From assembly GCF_002934325.1 (NCBI RefSeq), contig NZ_PTIV01000017.1:1-64000 (forward strand): a stretch of DNA of 64,000 nucleotides, read 5' to 3'. Of the stretch, positions 8,544 to 18,049 are shown piece after piece. Positions within the stretch are counted from its first letter, which is position 1. Each line of letters begins with the position of its first letter. The stretch comes from Marinobacter persicus. Lineage in GTDB: Bacteria > Pseudomonadota > Gammaproteobacteria > Pseudomonadales > Oleiphilaceae. The notes beneath the pieces are model-generated. The model was not told the DNA's origin and did not search any database. It saw only the letters and a program-made list of their open reading frames with translations. A program made the position numbers and the translations under genes.

Positions 8544-11500
8544 TGTTCACCCCCAATCTGTTCGGCGGCCGATTTGCCCTGCTCCGCTTCCCACAAAGGC
8601 ACGTAGAGATCGTGCAGCAGGGCCTCGAATTCGCCGCTGTCGAACAGGTGTTCCGGGCTGTCGTAGGCGGCTCGCAGGTAGCCGGTATCCCGTTCCAGGG
8701 CGGTGAGATAGGCCTGCTCGGCCTCGTCCAACGCCCGCTCGTGATCGCCCCGGTATTTTTTGCTCTGGTAGAAACTGGTGATCCAGGCAAAGCCCGCCTC
8801 GCAGTGCAGCGGCAGGGTGCGGGTGGTGGCGGCCATCCACCGGCCGACAATGGCTTCCAGATGGCTGCGGGCGGCCAAGGGGTCCAGGGGCGCGAAGCGG
8901 AAGTCCCGGCCCTCTTCCTTGGCCAGGATGCGGGTTTCGAAGGGCCGGCCGGTGAGCTGGCCGGCCAGGTGAATCACCCAGTCCCGCAGCAGGTTGGCAT
9001 AACGCACTTTCTTGCTGTAGCCGGAACCGGTCAGCAAGCCGGACTGGGCCACCACCAGCCGGCACAGCTGGCCCTCGGCGTTGCGGCGCAGGCCGTCGAT
9101 CAGGTCCACCACTTCCACTTCGCCCAGGTCGTTGGCAAAGCGTTCGTCAAAGCCAATGGGCTCGTTCACCGCCTCCGGCCATTCGTCCAGGGCCGTGCGG
9201 TAGCGACCGAACAGGTCCGGCAGGCGACCGGCCAGTTCGTTGCGCAACCGGTGTTCGGTCACGCCCATGCCCAGGTCGCCGCGCCGGGCCATGCGGTCCA
9301 GGCGGGCTTCCACCCGGTCGTACAGCTCCTCCTCGCTGGCGGCCTTGAACACCGCGTGCTGGATCAGCTCGTTGTCCAGGCGCCAGCGGTCCAGGCCGGT
9401 CAGGTCGAAGTTTTCGTTGTCGGTGTCCTCGTCTTCCACATCCTCGAAGCGCACCTGCAGGCGACGCTGGTAGAAGGTGTCGATGGGCTTTTTCAGGAAA
9501 TTCGCCAGGGCGCTCAGGGTGATGGGCTCTTCCAATGCCTGGTAGGCCAGCGGTTCTTCAGAGTGAGTAAACACTTCCTCACCATGCGCGCTACGCCATT
9601 CCCGTTCAAAGGTAAACAGGCGGCGGCTTTTCAGCACTTCGGCCAGCGGTTTGGGTACGGTGTTGTCGCCCTCACCCGTGCCATTCGCCTTCGGGAAATA
9701 AGCTCGGCTGAACGGCTGCAACGGATGCTGGGTGGTCAGGGTCTCGGTCACGGCGGTGTCGGGATCGTCAGCCAATGCCCACAGGCTGTTGAGGTGGTCC
9801 TGCAGCTGGCCGATCAGCACTGAGGCCGGGCGTTCGGAGTCGTCCTTGATACTGCGCCCGACCCAGCTGATGTACAGCTGCTCCCGTGCCGAGAGCAGCG
9901 CCTCGAGGAACAGGTAGCGGTCGTCCTCCCGGCGGGAACGGTCCCCGGGCCGGTAGTCCTGGGCCATCAGGTCAAAATCCACCGGCGGGCGGGAGCGCGG
10001 GTAGTCGCCGTCGTTCATGCCCAGCAGACACACCTTGCGGAAGGGGATGGCGCGCATGGGCATCAGCGTGGCGAAGTTCACTTTACCGGCCAGGAAGCGC
10101 TGGTTCAGCCCGCCCTCGTCCAGGCCGTCGAGCAGTACGTCCTTGACGATGTTCAGTGGCAGGGATTGCTCGGCCAGCCCGGCGGCGAGGGCATCCTCCA
10201 GCCATTGTTCCAGCTGGCGGCGGAAGCGGTTGAGCAGCAAGAGATCGGTGTCTTCCACCCTGTGGAAAAACTGCTCGAGCATGCGGGAGAACAGGGCTTC
10301 CCACTCGTTGGGGGTACGGCTTTCCTGCAGGGCCTGCCACAGGGTTTCGAGCTGATGCAGGAATTCGTCCAGCCGCCCGGCCAGGTCCGCCTGCAGCCCG
10401 CCGATTTCCCCGTAGGGCTCCACCCCGCCCCAGGGTTCGTCCTCGCCCATGCCGTAGCCAAGGAGCATGGCGCGCAGGCCGGCCTGCCAGGTGTTGCGAT
10501 TCAGCTCGGCGGGCAGATCCAGACTTTGGCGGTGCTTGTCGTGCAGGCCCCAGCGGATGTTGGCGCCTTCCACCCAACGCCGCGCCAGAGGGATCTCGTC
10601 TTCGGTGATGCCGAAGCGGTCCCGGATGCCGGGCACTTCCAGCAGGCTCAGGATCTCGCTCACGCCAAAACGGCTGCGGGGCAGCGACATCAGGGTTTCC
10701 AGGGCAATCAGCACCGGTTCCTGGTGACGCTGGCCCTGGTCGGAAATGGTAAAGGGAATGTGGCGTTTGCTGCCCGGCGTGTAACGCCCGAACACCGCCT
10801 GGATGTGGGGCGCGTACACGTTGATGTCCGGCACCATCACCATCACATCCCGGGGCCGCAGGTTTGCATCCATGTTGAACGCGGCCAGCAGCTGGTCGTG
10901 CAGGATTTCCACTTCCCGCTGGGGGCTGTGGGCCTGGTGGAACACCAGCGAGTGGTCCTCACCCGGGTCCAGGGTGCGGTGTTGGTCTCGGATTTCCTGC
11001 AAGGGCGTCAGGTTGAGAATGTCGTCCTGCAACTGGTGCAGCAGGCAGGGCGATTCGCCGGTGGTGTGTTCGGAGAAGATGTCGATCTTCTGGTCCGGGG
11101 TCTGTAGTCGGTCCCGGTATTCTTCCGGGTTGTCGAATTCATCCAGCAGGCGGATGTAGTCCCGGCCCTGCTTGCCCCAGGCGGCCAGCAGTGGGTTGGC
11201 GTGCTGGTGCAACTGATCCGGGTCGTCCACGGTGGACAGAACGGGATGCGCCGCGCCCCGTTTGCGTTCGGCTTTCAGCAGTTCCCGGTCGCTGATGATG
11301 TCGGCCCAGTAGAACTGGCAGGGGTTGTGAACACACAGCACCACCTGGCTGAACCGGCTGAGCACGTACAGCGCTTCCAGCGCCTGGCGCGGCAGGGAGG
11401 ACACCCCAAACACCACGATGCGTTTGGGCAGCCGGGTCGGGTTGGCCGGTTCCGCAAGTTGCTGGCCCTGTGTCATAAACCGCGTATGAATCCGCGACCG

Positions 11501-12133
11501 GCTGGTGTGGGCGGCCTCGCCGACATCGTCCACCAGGGCCCGCCAGAGCATCGGTTGCCACAGGTTCTCCGGGGCCAGGGGCTTTTCCTCGCCCCGCGCG
11601 GTGATCAGCACGTCTCGCCCTTGCTCCCAGGCGGCGAGCCAGTCGGCGCGGAACACCTGGTACTGGTCGAATAGATCCGCCACTTTTTCCGCCAACTGGA
11701 AAGTGCGCACGTCCGGATCGCTGCCGTCCAGGAATCGGGCCAGGGGAACAAACGCGTCATCCTGGTCCAGCAGGGTGGGCAGCAAACGATACAGGCGCCA
11801 CACCAGCCGGCTTTTGTCGAATGGCGATTGCTCCGGCACCTCGGCATCGGACAGTACCGCCCGGTAGGCCTGCCAGATGAAGCGGGCGGGGAACAGGAAG
11901 TCCATGCCCGCGGCAATGCCCAGGCCACCGTCCATCCCGTCGTCATCGCGCTTCTCGGCCAGCGCCAGCTTCAGCCACTGGGCGATGCCGTTACTCTGCA
12001 CCAGGAAGGTTTCGCTCTGCAGCGGTGGCAGCGGGTTCTGGCGGCAGATGTACACCACCGCCCGGCGAAGATCTTCCAGGTGGTTGGCGTGGATGGCGTG
12101 AAAGCCGGGTTCGATGGCGGGGGCGTTGGCCAT
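8540..12133 (-). CDS. recC: RecBCD exonuclease V, gamma subunit RecC (Chi recognition)
   Basis: The 1197-residue product starts FHAIHANHLEDL, typical of RecC, whose N-terminus also carries a helicase-like fold without ATPase motifs. Conserved blocks include VQSNGIAQWLKLALAE, HNPCQFYWADI, HQAHSPQREVEILHDQLL, VMVPDINVYAPHIQAVFG, PMRAIPFRKVCLLGMNDG and YPRSRPPVDFDLM. RecC holds the complex together and reads Chi sites in the 3' strand. It is the first gene of the operon. Its upstream 181-bp region also serves the divergent fan1 gene. No convincing recC promoter was identified. Confidence 0.96.
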   Translation of the reverse strand: MANAPAIEPGFHAIHANHLEDLRRAVVYICRQNPLPPLQSETFLVQSNGIAQWLKLALAEKRDDDGMDGGLGIAAGMDFLFPARFIWQAYRAVLSDAEVPEQSPFDKSRLVWRLYRLLPTLLDQDDAFVPLARFLDGSDPDVRTFQLAEKVADLFDQYQVFRADWLAAWEQGRDVLITARGEEKPLAPENLWQPMLWRALVDDVGEAAHTSRSRIHTRFMTQGQQLAEPANPTRLPKRIVVFGVSSLPRQALEALYVLSRFSQVVLCVHNPCQFYWADIISDRELLKAERKRGAAHPVLSTVDDPDQLHQHANPLLAAWGKQGRDYIRLLDEFDNPEEYRDRLQTPDQKIDIFSEHTTGESPCLLHQLQDDILNLTPLQEIRDQHRTLDPGEDHSLVFHQAHSPQREVEILHDQLLAAFNMDANLRPRDVMVMVPDINVYAPHIQAVFGRYTPGSKRHIPFTISDQGQRHQEPVLIALETLMSLPRSRFGVSEILSLLEVPGIRDRFGITEDEIPLARRWVEGANIRWGLHDKHRQSLDLPAELNRNTWQAGLRAMLLGYGMGEDEPWGGVEPYGEIGGLQADLAGRLDEFLHQLETLWQALQESRTPNEWEALFSRMLEQFFHRVEDTDLLLLNRFRRQLEQWLEDALAAGLAEQSLPLNIVKDVLLDGLDEGGLNQRFLAGKVNFATLMPMRAIPFRKVCLLGMNDGDYPRSRPPVDFDLMAQDYRPGDRSRREDDRYLFLEALLSAREQLYISWVGRSIKDDSERPASVLIGQLQDHLNSLWALADDPDTAVTETLTTQHPLQPFSRAYFPKANGTGEGDNTVPKPLAEVLKSRRLFTFEREWRSAHGEEVFTHSEEPLAYQALEEPITLSALANFLKKPIDTFYQRRLQVRFEDVEDEDTDNENFDLTGLDRWRLDNELIQHAVFKAASEEELYDRVEARLDRMARRGDLGMGVTEHRLRNELAGRLPDLFGRYRTALDEWPEAVNEPIGFDERFANDLGEVEVVDLIDGLRRNAEGQLCRLVVAQSGLLTGSGYSKKVRYANLLRDWVIHLAGQLTGRPFETRILAKEEGRDFRFAPLDPLAARSHLEAIVGRWMAATTRTLPLHCEAGFAWITSFYQSKKYRGDHERALDEAEQAYLTALERDTGYLRAAYDSPEHLFDSGEFEALLHDLYVPLWEAEQGKSAAEQIGGEQ

Positions 12134-12252
12134 GAGTGTCCTTAGCTGCGAGTGTTGCTGGATTGCCGGGATAACAGGTTACCTCATGCGCGCCCGGATT
12201 CGCAGAGGGGACGTGGGCATACCTCGATGGCATTTTACGCAGGGTTACGGAT

Positions 12253-12281
12253 TTGAGCGTGGCCCGCTTCCATCGTAAAGT
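12253..12281 (+). promoter_or_regulatory. Predicted sigma70 promoter of the fan1-helicase pair
   Basis: TTGAGC (12253-12258), a 17-bp spacer, then TAAAGT (12276-12281): four of six matches to each consensus hexamer at the optimal spacing. It lies 33 bp upstream of the fan1 ATG in the only non-coding stretch between recC and fan1. Seen by eye; no scoring matrix was run. Confidence 0.4.
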
Positions 12282-12314
12282 CAGGGTTCCTTCGCTATCC
12301 GATCGCAATCCCCC

Positions 12315-14021
12315 ATGAGCCACCAAACACTGATCCCAGCCAGCCTGGAAAACCCCCTGTATTACCTGGAGAACATGGACCTCCTGGTAGGTTGGGTGGC
12401 GGACCACCACCAGGACCTGCTGAATCAACGGGAGCAGGCACGGCTGGCTGAGTTTGCAGCCTTGAATACCGGCCCACGGGCGCTGCTGACCCGCATGGTT
12501 ATGCGCACCGGCGAGTTGTTTCGTGCCGACAAGCTGCGCTACCCGGAATTGCCGGAAACCGAGCGTGAGGCCCTGGCCGTGTTAAGGCGTGATGGCTGGC
12601 TCGACGACGATCCGGAACTGACCCTGGCGGAGGTGTTCCGGCTGTTCACCCTGGCCGAGTTACGACCGATGTTTGGTCCCTGGCTGCAACAACAGGGCCT
12701 GTCGAAAACCCTGGGCAAGGCGCAGATGCGTGAACAACTGGCAGAGGCTTTCCCCGAAGCCCGGCCGCTGCGGAGCTGGTTGGGCGAGACTGACATGGCC
12801 GGTACCGGGGCGGTGGTGCGGTTGCGGGAAATGCCGCTGTTTGATCGCCTGCGCCTGATGTTCTTTGGCAACCTTCGCCAAAGCTGGACCGATTTTGTGC
12901 TGGTGGAATTGGGTGTGCAGCAATTTGAGCCGGTGCCCTTCACCCCGGAATCCCGGGCGTTCCGGCAGCGGGCCGAGGTGGACACCTATCTGCTGATGCA
13001 TCACTGTCGGGAGCAACTGGATGAGGGCGTTCCGGCCGCGGAAGTGTGGCCGCAGGTGCCGCCGGCACCGGATAATGCCTGGCTGGCCAGCCGCTGGAAC
13101 CGGCTGCTGCTGGAGCTCGGCCGGCAGGCCGAACGCCAGGGCGACCGGGAACTGGCACTGCAAGTCTGGTCGGCCAGCGGGCACCGGGAAGCCCGGCTCA
13201 AACAACTCCGGCTGTTGGAGCGCATGAAGCGCTTTGAACAGGCCTGGGCCCTGGCCTGCGAGTGGCAGACGGGTGATCTGAGCGATGCTGAAGCCCAGGG
13301 GCTCGCGCGACTGCTCAAGCGATTGGCCCCAAAGGTGGGCGAACCAAAACCCGAGCTGCCAGAGGTGCCAGCGATCCGGAGCTTCACCCTGACCCTGCCG
13401 AAACCGGCCGGTGGCACCGTCGAGCTGGCCGCGCTTTCGCATCTGGGCACCGATGACGCCCCGGTGTTCTACGTCGAGAACACCCTGATCAACGCCCTAT
13501 TTGGTCTGCTGTGCTGGCCGGTGATTTTCCAGCCTTTGCCCGGGGCTTTCTTCCACCCTTTTCACATCGGCCCGGCGGACCTGACCCGGGAGGATTTTGT
13601 TCGTCGTCGCCGCGAGGCTTTTGAGCAGCGCTTTGCGCTGCTGGCCAACGGCCACTATCGCCAGGAAATCCTGAAGGCGTTCCGGCTGAAACACGGGATC
13701 GCCAATCCCTTTGTGGTCTGGCCGGTACTCGATGAAGCCCTGCTCGAACTGGCCCTGGACTGCATCCCGCCCCATCACCTCAGAGCATTGTTCCGCCGTT
13801 TGCTGAATAACATCCGGGAACACCGCAGCGGATTTACTGACCTGATTAGACTGGTGCCCAATGCTCTCGATACCGACGCCCGCTATGAAATGATCGAGGT
13901 GAAAGGCCCGGGAGACCGATTGCAGGACCATCAGGTGCGTTGGCTGCAATTCTTTGCCCGGGAAGGCATGCCGGCCAGTGTCTGTTACGTGCGCTGGCAG
14001 GACGGCGAGGCGGTGGAATGA
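12315..14021 (+). CDS. FAN1-type structure-specific nuclease with VRR-NUC domain
   Basis: The 568-residue product matches the bacterial homologue of Fanconi-associated nuclease 1 (known in Pseudomonas aeruginosa at about the same length), which cuts 5' flaps and can unhook interstrand crosslinks. The N-terminal half starts ENPLYYLENMDLLV and contains LLTRMVMRTGELFRADKLRY, the SAP-like DNA-binding part. A helical TPR-like middle follows. The C-terminal VRR-NUC PD-(D/E)xK nuclease ends with the metal-binding and catalytic block YEMIEVKGPGDRLQDHQ near residue 525. The stop overlaps the start of the helicase gene by 4 bp (ATGA), so nuclease and helicase are almost certainly made together. Confidence 0.93.
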   Translation: MSHQTLIPASLENPLYYLENMDLLVGWVADHHQDLLNQREQARLAEFAALNTGPRALLTRMVMRTGELFRADKLRYPELPETEREALAVLRRDGWLDDDPELTLAEVFRLFTLAELRPMFGPWLQQQGLSKTLGKAQMREQLAEAFPEARPLRSWLGETDMAGTGAVVRLREMPLFDRLRLMFFGNLRQSWTDFVLVELGVQQFEPVPFTPESRAFRQRAEVDTYLLMHHCREQLDEGVPAAEVWPQVPPAPDNAWLASRWNRLLLELGRQAERQGDRELALQVWSASGHREARLKQLRLLERMKRFEQAWALACEWQTGDLSDAEAQGLARLLKRLAPKVGEPKPELPEVPAIRSFTLTLPKPAGGTVELAALSHLGTDDAPVFYVENTLINALFGLLCWPVIFQPLPGAFFHPFHIGPADLTREDFVRRRREAFEQRFALLANGHYRQEILKAFRLKHGIANPFVVWPVLDEALLELALDCIPPHHLRALFRRLLNNIREHRSGFTDLIRLVPNALDTDARYEMIEVKGPGDRLQDHQVRWLQFFAREGMPASVCYVRWQDGEAVE

Positions 14022-16297
14022 AGGGCGTGGCGGATACCTCGTTGAAAGTGGCGGTCCGCACCCTGTGCGAATTCGCCGCCCGCACCGGCGACCTGGATTT
14101 TCGCTATACCCCGGCGCCCAGCGCCGAGGAAGGCATTGCCGGCCACCAGGCGCTGCAGGCCAGGCGTGGTTATGGCTACCAAAGCGAGTATTTACTGACC
14201 GGTGAGTGCCTGGGATTAAAGCTTTCCGGCCGCGCCGACGGCTACCATCCCCACAAGAACCGGCTGGAAGAGATCAAGACCCACCGAGGTGATGTGTCGC
14301 GCATCCGCGAGCACCAGCGTGCCCTGCACCGGGCCCAGCTTCGGGCCTACGGTGCCCTGCTCTGCCGCCAGGAAAACCGTAAAAGCGTGGAATTGGCGCT
14401 GGTTTATTACGACACCGGCCGGGACAAGGAAACCGCCGTGACCGAAACCGCCACCGCTGATGAGCTCTGGCGGGAACTGGAAACCCTGTGTGGCCTCTAC
14501 AAAGCCTGGGCCGAACAGGAGGCCCACCACCGGGAACAGCGGGACGCCCGGTTGGCGACCCTCACCTTCCCCTTCCCGGAATTTCGGCCCCGCCAGCGGC
14601 AACTGGCGGAAACCGTGTACAAGAACTCGGTGAAAGGCGCCGACCTGCTGCTGGAAGCGCCCACCGGGCTGGGGAAAACCCTGGGCACCCTGTTTCCCGC
14701 GCTGATGGCCATGCCCAAAGCCGGCCAGGACCGGGTGTTTTACCTCACCTGCCGCAACACCGCCCGGCAACTGGCCCTGGATGGGGTAGAGAAACTGCGC
14801 TTGGCACAGCCGGAGAACGAACCCTGGCCCCTACGGACCCTGGAACTGGTGGCCAAGGACGACGCCTGTGAACATCCGGACAAGGCTTGCCATGGTGACT
14901 CCTGCCCCTTGGCCAAAGGCTTCTTTGACCGCCTGCCCGACGCGCGGGCCGAGGCCACACAGAGCAAAGTACCCCTAAACCAGGAACAATTGGCCACAAT
15001 CGCGGCCGGTCACGATATTTGCCCCTATTTCCTGGCCCAGGAGATGGCCCGCTGGTGTGACCTCGTGATTGGCGATGTGAACCGCCTGTTCGACCAGTCC
15101 GCCCTGCTCCATGGTCTGGTGCGCCAGAACCAGTGGCGGGCCGGCGTACTGGTGGACGAAGCCCACAACCTGGTGGACCGGGCACGGGGCATGTACTCGG
15201 TGCGCCTGGACCAGCAGCGCCTGCTGAAAACCCGGAAAACCGCGCCGAAACCGGTGAAAGCGGCCATGGACCGGACCGCCCGGGGCTGGCAGAGCCTGGT
15301 GCGTGACCATGGTGAAAGCCAGCAGCCAGTATTCCTGGACAGCCTGCCCGCGCAATTGCCCGGCGCTCTGCAGGGTCTGGTGTCGTCGCTCACCGATTAC
15401 CTGGCGGACCATCCGCCGGACCTGGCACTGCAGGAACTTCTGTTCGAGAGTGTGGCCTTCCTGAAACTGGCGGATCAATTTGGCGATCATTCCCTGTTGG
15501 AATTCCAGCGCGCCGGGCGTGGCCGGGCCAGCCTGAGCATCCAGAACCTGATCCCGGCGGATTTTCTCACCGACCGCTTTGCCGCCGCGCACTCGGTGCT
15601 GCTGTTTTCGGCCACCCTCAGCCCCGGCGTGTATTACCGGGATCTGCTGGGATTGCCGGAAGGCACCCGGTTTACGTCCCTGCCCAGTCCTTTCAGCCAC
15701 GATCAGCTTCAGGTGAACTTCACCCCCGGCATCAGTACCCGGCAGGCGCATCGTGATCGTTCACTGGCACCTATTGCCCAGGTGATCGCCCGTCAGTTCC
15801 GGGAACGGCCCGGCCACTACCTGGCGTTCTTCAGCAGTTTCAAATACGCCCAGGCGGTCAGTGAAGCACTGGCGGAACAGGCCCCGGACATTCCCCAGCG
15901 AGCCCAGCAGCCCGGCATGAGCAGAGAGCAGCGCCGTGCGTTTCTGGCGGACTTTCAAAAACCGGAGGGCCGTGTGGCATTTGCGGTATTGGGTGGGGTG
16001 TTCAGCGAGGGTATCGACCTGCCCGGTGACCAACTGATCGGTGCGTTCGTTGCCACCCTGGGGCTCCCGCCCTTTGACGCCTGGCACGAAGTGCTCAAGG
16101 ATCGCCTCCAACAGCGGTTCGGCGCGGGCTATGACTACACCTACCGGATCCCGGGGTTGCAGAAAGTCGCCCAGGCCGCCGGGCGGGTTATCCGTACACC
16201 GGATGACCGGGGCGTGATTTGGTTGATCGATGACCGCTTCCTGCAGCCACCGGTCCGACGCCTGCTGCCGGACTGGTGGTTTAACGGTGAGGCCTGA
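14018..16297 (+). CDS. XPD/DinG-like Fe-S ATP-dependent DNA helicase with N-terminal PD-(D/E)xK-like region
   Basis: The 759-residue product is a Rad3/DinG-family SF2 helicase. An N-terminal ~120-residue segment contains GRADGYHP followed by RLEEIKTHRGD, the D...ExK pattern of a Cas4/RecB-like nuclease fold. Walker A is APTGLGKTLGT near residue 216 and the DEAH box is VLVDEAHNL near 380. The Fe-S cluster cysteines between them are visible: DDACEHPDKACHGDSC near 284-296 and DICPYF near 334. The C-terminal motifs are FSEGIDLPGD and QAAGRVIRTPDDRG. The start is fixed by the ATGA overlap with the fan1 stop. Coupling to FAN1 suggests joint action on crosslinks or blocked forks (inference). Confidence 0.9.
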   Translation: MKGVADTSLKVAVRTLCEFAARTGDLDFRYTPAPSAEEGIAGHQALQARRGYGYQSEYLLTGECLGLKLSGRADGYHPHKNRLEEIKTHRGDVSRIREHQRALHRAQLRAYGALLCRQENRKSVELALVYYDTGRDKETAVTETATADELWRELETLCGLYKAWAEQEAHHREQRDARLATLTFPFPEFRPRQRQLAETVYKNSVKGADLLLEAPTGLGKTLGTLFPALMAMPKAGQDRVFYLTCRNTARQLALDGVEKLRLAQPENEPWPLRTLELVAKDDACEHPDKACHGDSCPLAKGFFDRLPDARAEATQSKVPLNQEQLATIAAGHDICPYFLAQEMARWCDLVIGDVNRLFDQSALLHGLVRQNQWRAGVLVDEAHNLVDRARGMYSVRLDQQRLLKTRKTAPKPVKAAMDRTARGWQSLVRDHGESQQPVFLDSLPAQLPGALQGLVSSLTDYLADHPPDLALQELLFESVAFLKLADQFGDHSLLEFQRAGRGRASLSIQNLIPADFLTDRFAAAHSVLLFSATLSPGVYYRDLLGLPEGTRFTSLPSPFSHDQLQVNFTPGISTRQAHRDRSLAPIAQVIARQFRERPGHYLAFFSSFKYAQAVSEALAEQAPDIPQRAQQPGMSREQRRAFLADFQKPEGRVAFAVLGGVFSEGIDLPGDQLIGAFVATLGLPPFDAWHEVLKDRLQQRFGAGYDYTYRIPGLQKVAQAAGRVIRTPDDRGVIWLIDDRFLQPPVRRLLPDWWFNGEA

Positions 16298-16329
16298 GGG
16301 CCACCCGATGAGGAGGCGCGTCAGGCCTC
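16289..16329. terminator. Inverted repeat spanning both convergent stop codons
   Basis: GAGGCCTGA (16289-16297) is repeated in inverse as TCAGGCCTC (16321-16329) around a 23-nt loop. Each arm is exactly the last two codons plus stop (Glu-Ala-stop) of the helicase gene on one strand and the beta-helix gene on the other. The hairpin may end transcription from both sides, but there is no clear U-tract. Confidence 0.4.
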
Positions 16330-17904
16330 CGGATAGGCGGTCCAGTCATCCAGCCAGGTGCTGCTGGCCCTTGGATTGATGGCGCCGGGGTAATCCGCCG
16401 ATTCATCAAAGAATTCGCTCTTGGGTATCGTTTTGGAAATAACACCCGGAGGCAGACCGCGAGAGCGGAAGTGTGGCGCCAGGATGTTGCTGACCGTCGG
16501 ATGCAACCCGCTGGCGGACATGAGCGTATTCTTGTGGCTGGGGCCGGTCAGCCACTGGGCCTCGTCAAAACCACCGTCATCATCATCGGCGCCTATTTCT
16601 GACGAACGCTGATCAAGACCATTATTGTTGGCCAGCACGTTGTGACTGAAAGTGAGGTCGCCTGACTCGACCAGTCCCTGCACCTCATCGCGGGTATCCA
16701 TCACCTCAATGGCGTAACTGTCGATGATCATGTTGTGGAAGTGCCCACCGGAGCCTTCCCGCAGCAGGATGGCGCGGTGCTTTTTCGCGGCGTTGCCATT
16801 GCCATACACGGTGACATTGTAGAACGAAGGCGTCGAGCGTGGTTGGGCGTTGTGATCATCGCCGTTGTTGTCGCCTTCGAAGGCGTGGTCGCCGGTGTCC
16901 GGGTGTTGCTGGATCACGGCAAATTGCACGCGGCCCTGCCAACCCCAGTCCCAGTCAATGCTGTCATCGGCTGCGCCGGTGATCAGGATGTTTTTCAGGT
17001 CGACAGTGCCGCCGAACATTTCGATGCCATCGTCCAGTGCCCGATGCACCTGTACATTCTGGACAATGGTGTTGGAGCCGCAGCCGCCCAGGGTCAGGCC
17101 ATTAAGTTCGTTGTTCTTATAGACTTCGAAGCCAGCGAACTCAATGCGGGTGTACTGGAGCACGCCACAGCTGTGCTTTTCATCGGAGCCACCAAACCGG
17201 CCCCGGGCATCGGTTTCCGACAGCCCCTCGATGCGGGCATCGGTCTGGTTCACCGGCGCCTTGCCCAGCAGCACCACGCCGCCCCAGTCGCCGCGGGCGC
17301 GTTCGCCTTCGGATTTGGCGCTGGTAAAGACCACGGGCTCCTGACGACTGCCACGGGCGAAAAGTCGGGCGCTCTGGGCCACGATCAGTGCCGAACCGGC
17401 TTCACCCTCAATAACGACGCCAGGTTCGATGGTCAGTGCGGCATTTTCCACAAAGATCTTGTCTTCCAGCACGTAGCGGTTGCCGGTTTCCCAGACGGTG
17501 TCGGTGGTGATGTCGGTATCGATGCGGATGGCGCGGTTTTCAAATGCGGTGAAGCCGGCGGCAAGGGCGATGCCCACCACCAGGGTTGGCACCAGCACCA
17601 TGGCGCGTCGCCCCAGCCAGCTTCGGCGGGGGCGACGACTGGGTTCTTCCAACCTTTGCGTGTCACGGCTTGATGATTGCGCCAGCAGGGCCTGCCCGTT
17701 ATCGCTGGCCAGGATTTCCCGTGCCAGGGCCCGCAGTTCCGGCGTGCCGTTGGCTTCCACCCTTCTGAGCACGTCCGCGCGGTACACCGGCTCTCTGAGT
17801 AGGACATTGAGATGCACGAAATCCACGCCCGGACACTGGCCTTTGTCGACGCGGCGTTTCAGTTGCCACAGCTTTTCGACCAGCAAGGAGGATTGATCTG
17901 ACAT
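16321..17904 (-). CDS. Membrane-anchored right-handed parallel beta-helix protein
   Basis: The 527-residue protein has three parts. Residues 1-95 are charged and helical. A basic stretch (RRPRRSWLGRR) and a single membrane segment at about 101-120 (MVLVPTLVVGIALAAGFTAF) follow, giving N-in/C-out topology by the positive-inside rule. The remaining ~400 residues repeat short beta strands with turns rich in Gly, Asn and Asp (FVENAALTIEPGVVIEG, GLTLGGCGSNTIVQNVQVH, IEMFGGTVDLKNILITG), typical of a right-handed beta-helix. No sulfatase, lyase or adhesin catalytic motif was recognised. Acidic runs such as DDDDGG and DNNGDD suggest bound Ca2+. Its exact role is unknown to me. It is convergent with the helicase gene and appears monocistronic. 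Confidence 0.6.
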   Translation of the reverse strand: MSDQSSLLVEKLWQLKRRVDKGQCPGVDFVHLNVLLREPVYRADVLRRVEANGTPELRALAREILASDNGQALLAQSSSRDTQRLEEPSRRPRRSWLGRRAMVLVPTLVVGIALAAGFTAFENRAIRIDTDITTDTVWETGNRYVLEDKIFVENAALTIEPGVVIEGEAGSALIVAQSARLFARGSRQEPVVFTSAKSEGERARGDWGGVVLLGKAPVNQTDARIEGLSETDARGRFGGSDEKHSCGVLQYTRIEFAGFEVYKNNELNGLTLGGCGSNTIVQNVQVHRALDDGIEMFGGTVDLKNILITGAADDSIDWDWGWQGRVQFAVIQQHPDTGDHAFEGDNNGDDHNAQPRSTPSFYNVTVYGNGNAAKKHRAILLREGSGGHFHNMIIDSYAIEVMDTRDEVQGLVESGDLTFSHNVLANNNGLDQRSSEIGADDDDGGFDEAQWLTGPSHKNTLMSASGLHPTVSNILAPHFRSRGLPPGVISKTIPKSEFFDESADYPGAINPRASSTWLDDWTAYPEA

Positions 17905-18036
17905 GACGGTTGCTCCCTTTTAATGAGAGCTCTTTGATATCGCAGTCAGATGACGTGTTTGTTGCGGGAAGTTGACGGTTTCGTGACGCAGGGAGCTTCG
18001 AAAGGTCAGTTGGTAGTAAGTAGGCCAATGCCCTTC

Positions 18037-18042
18037 TATAAT
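18037..18042 (+). promoter_or_regulatory. Perfect -10 hexamer 7 bp before the start codon (possible leaderless mRNA)
   Basis: TATAAT at 18037-18042 is followed after only 7 bp by the ATG at 18050, which would put the transcription start at or next to the A of ATG. No Shine-Dalgarno sequence precedes this ATG, consistent with leaderless translation. The -35 region is poor. The call rests on the hexamer and its distance alone. Confidence 0.4.
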
Positions 18043-18049
18043 CACGTTT

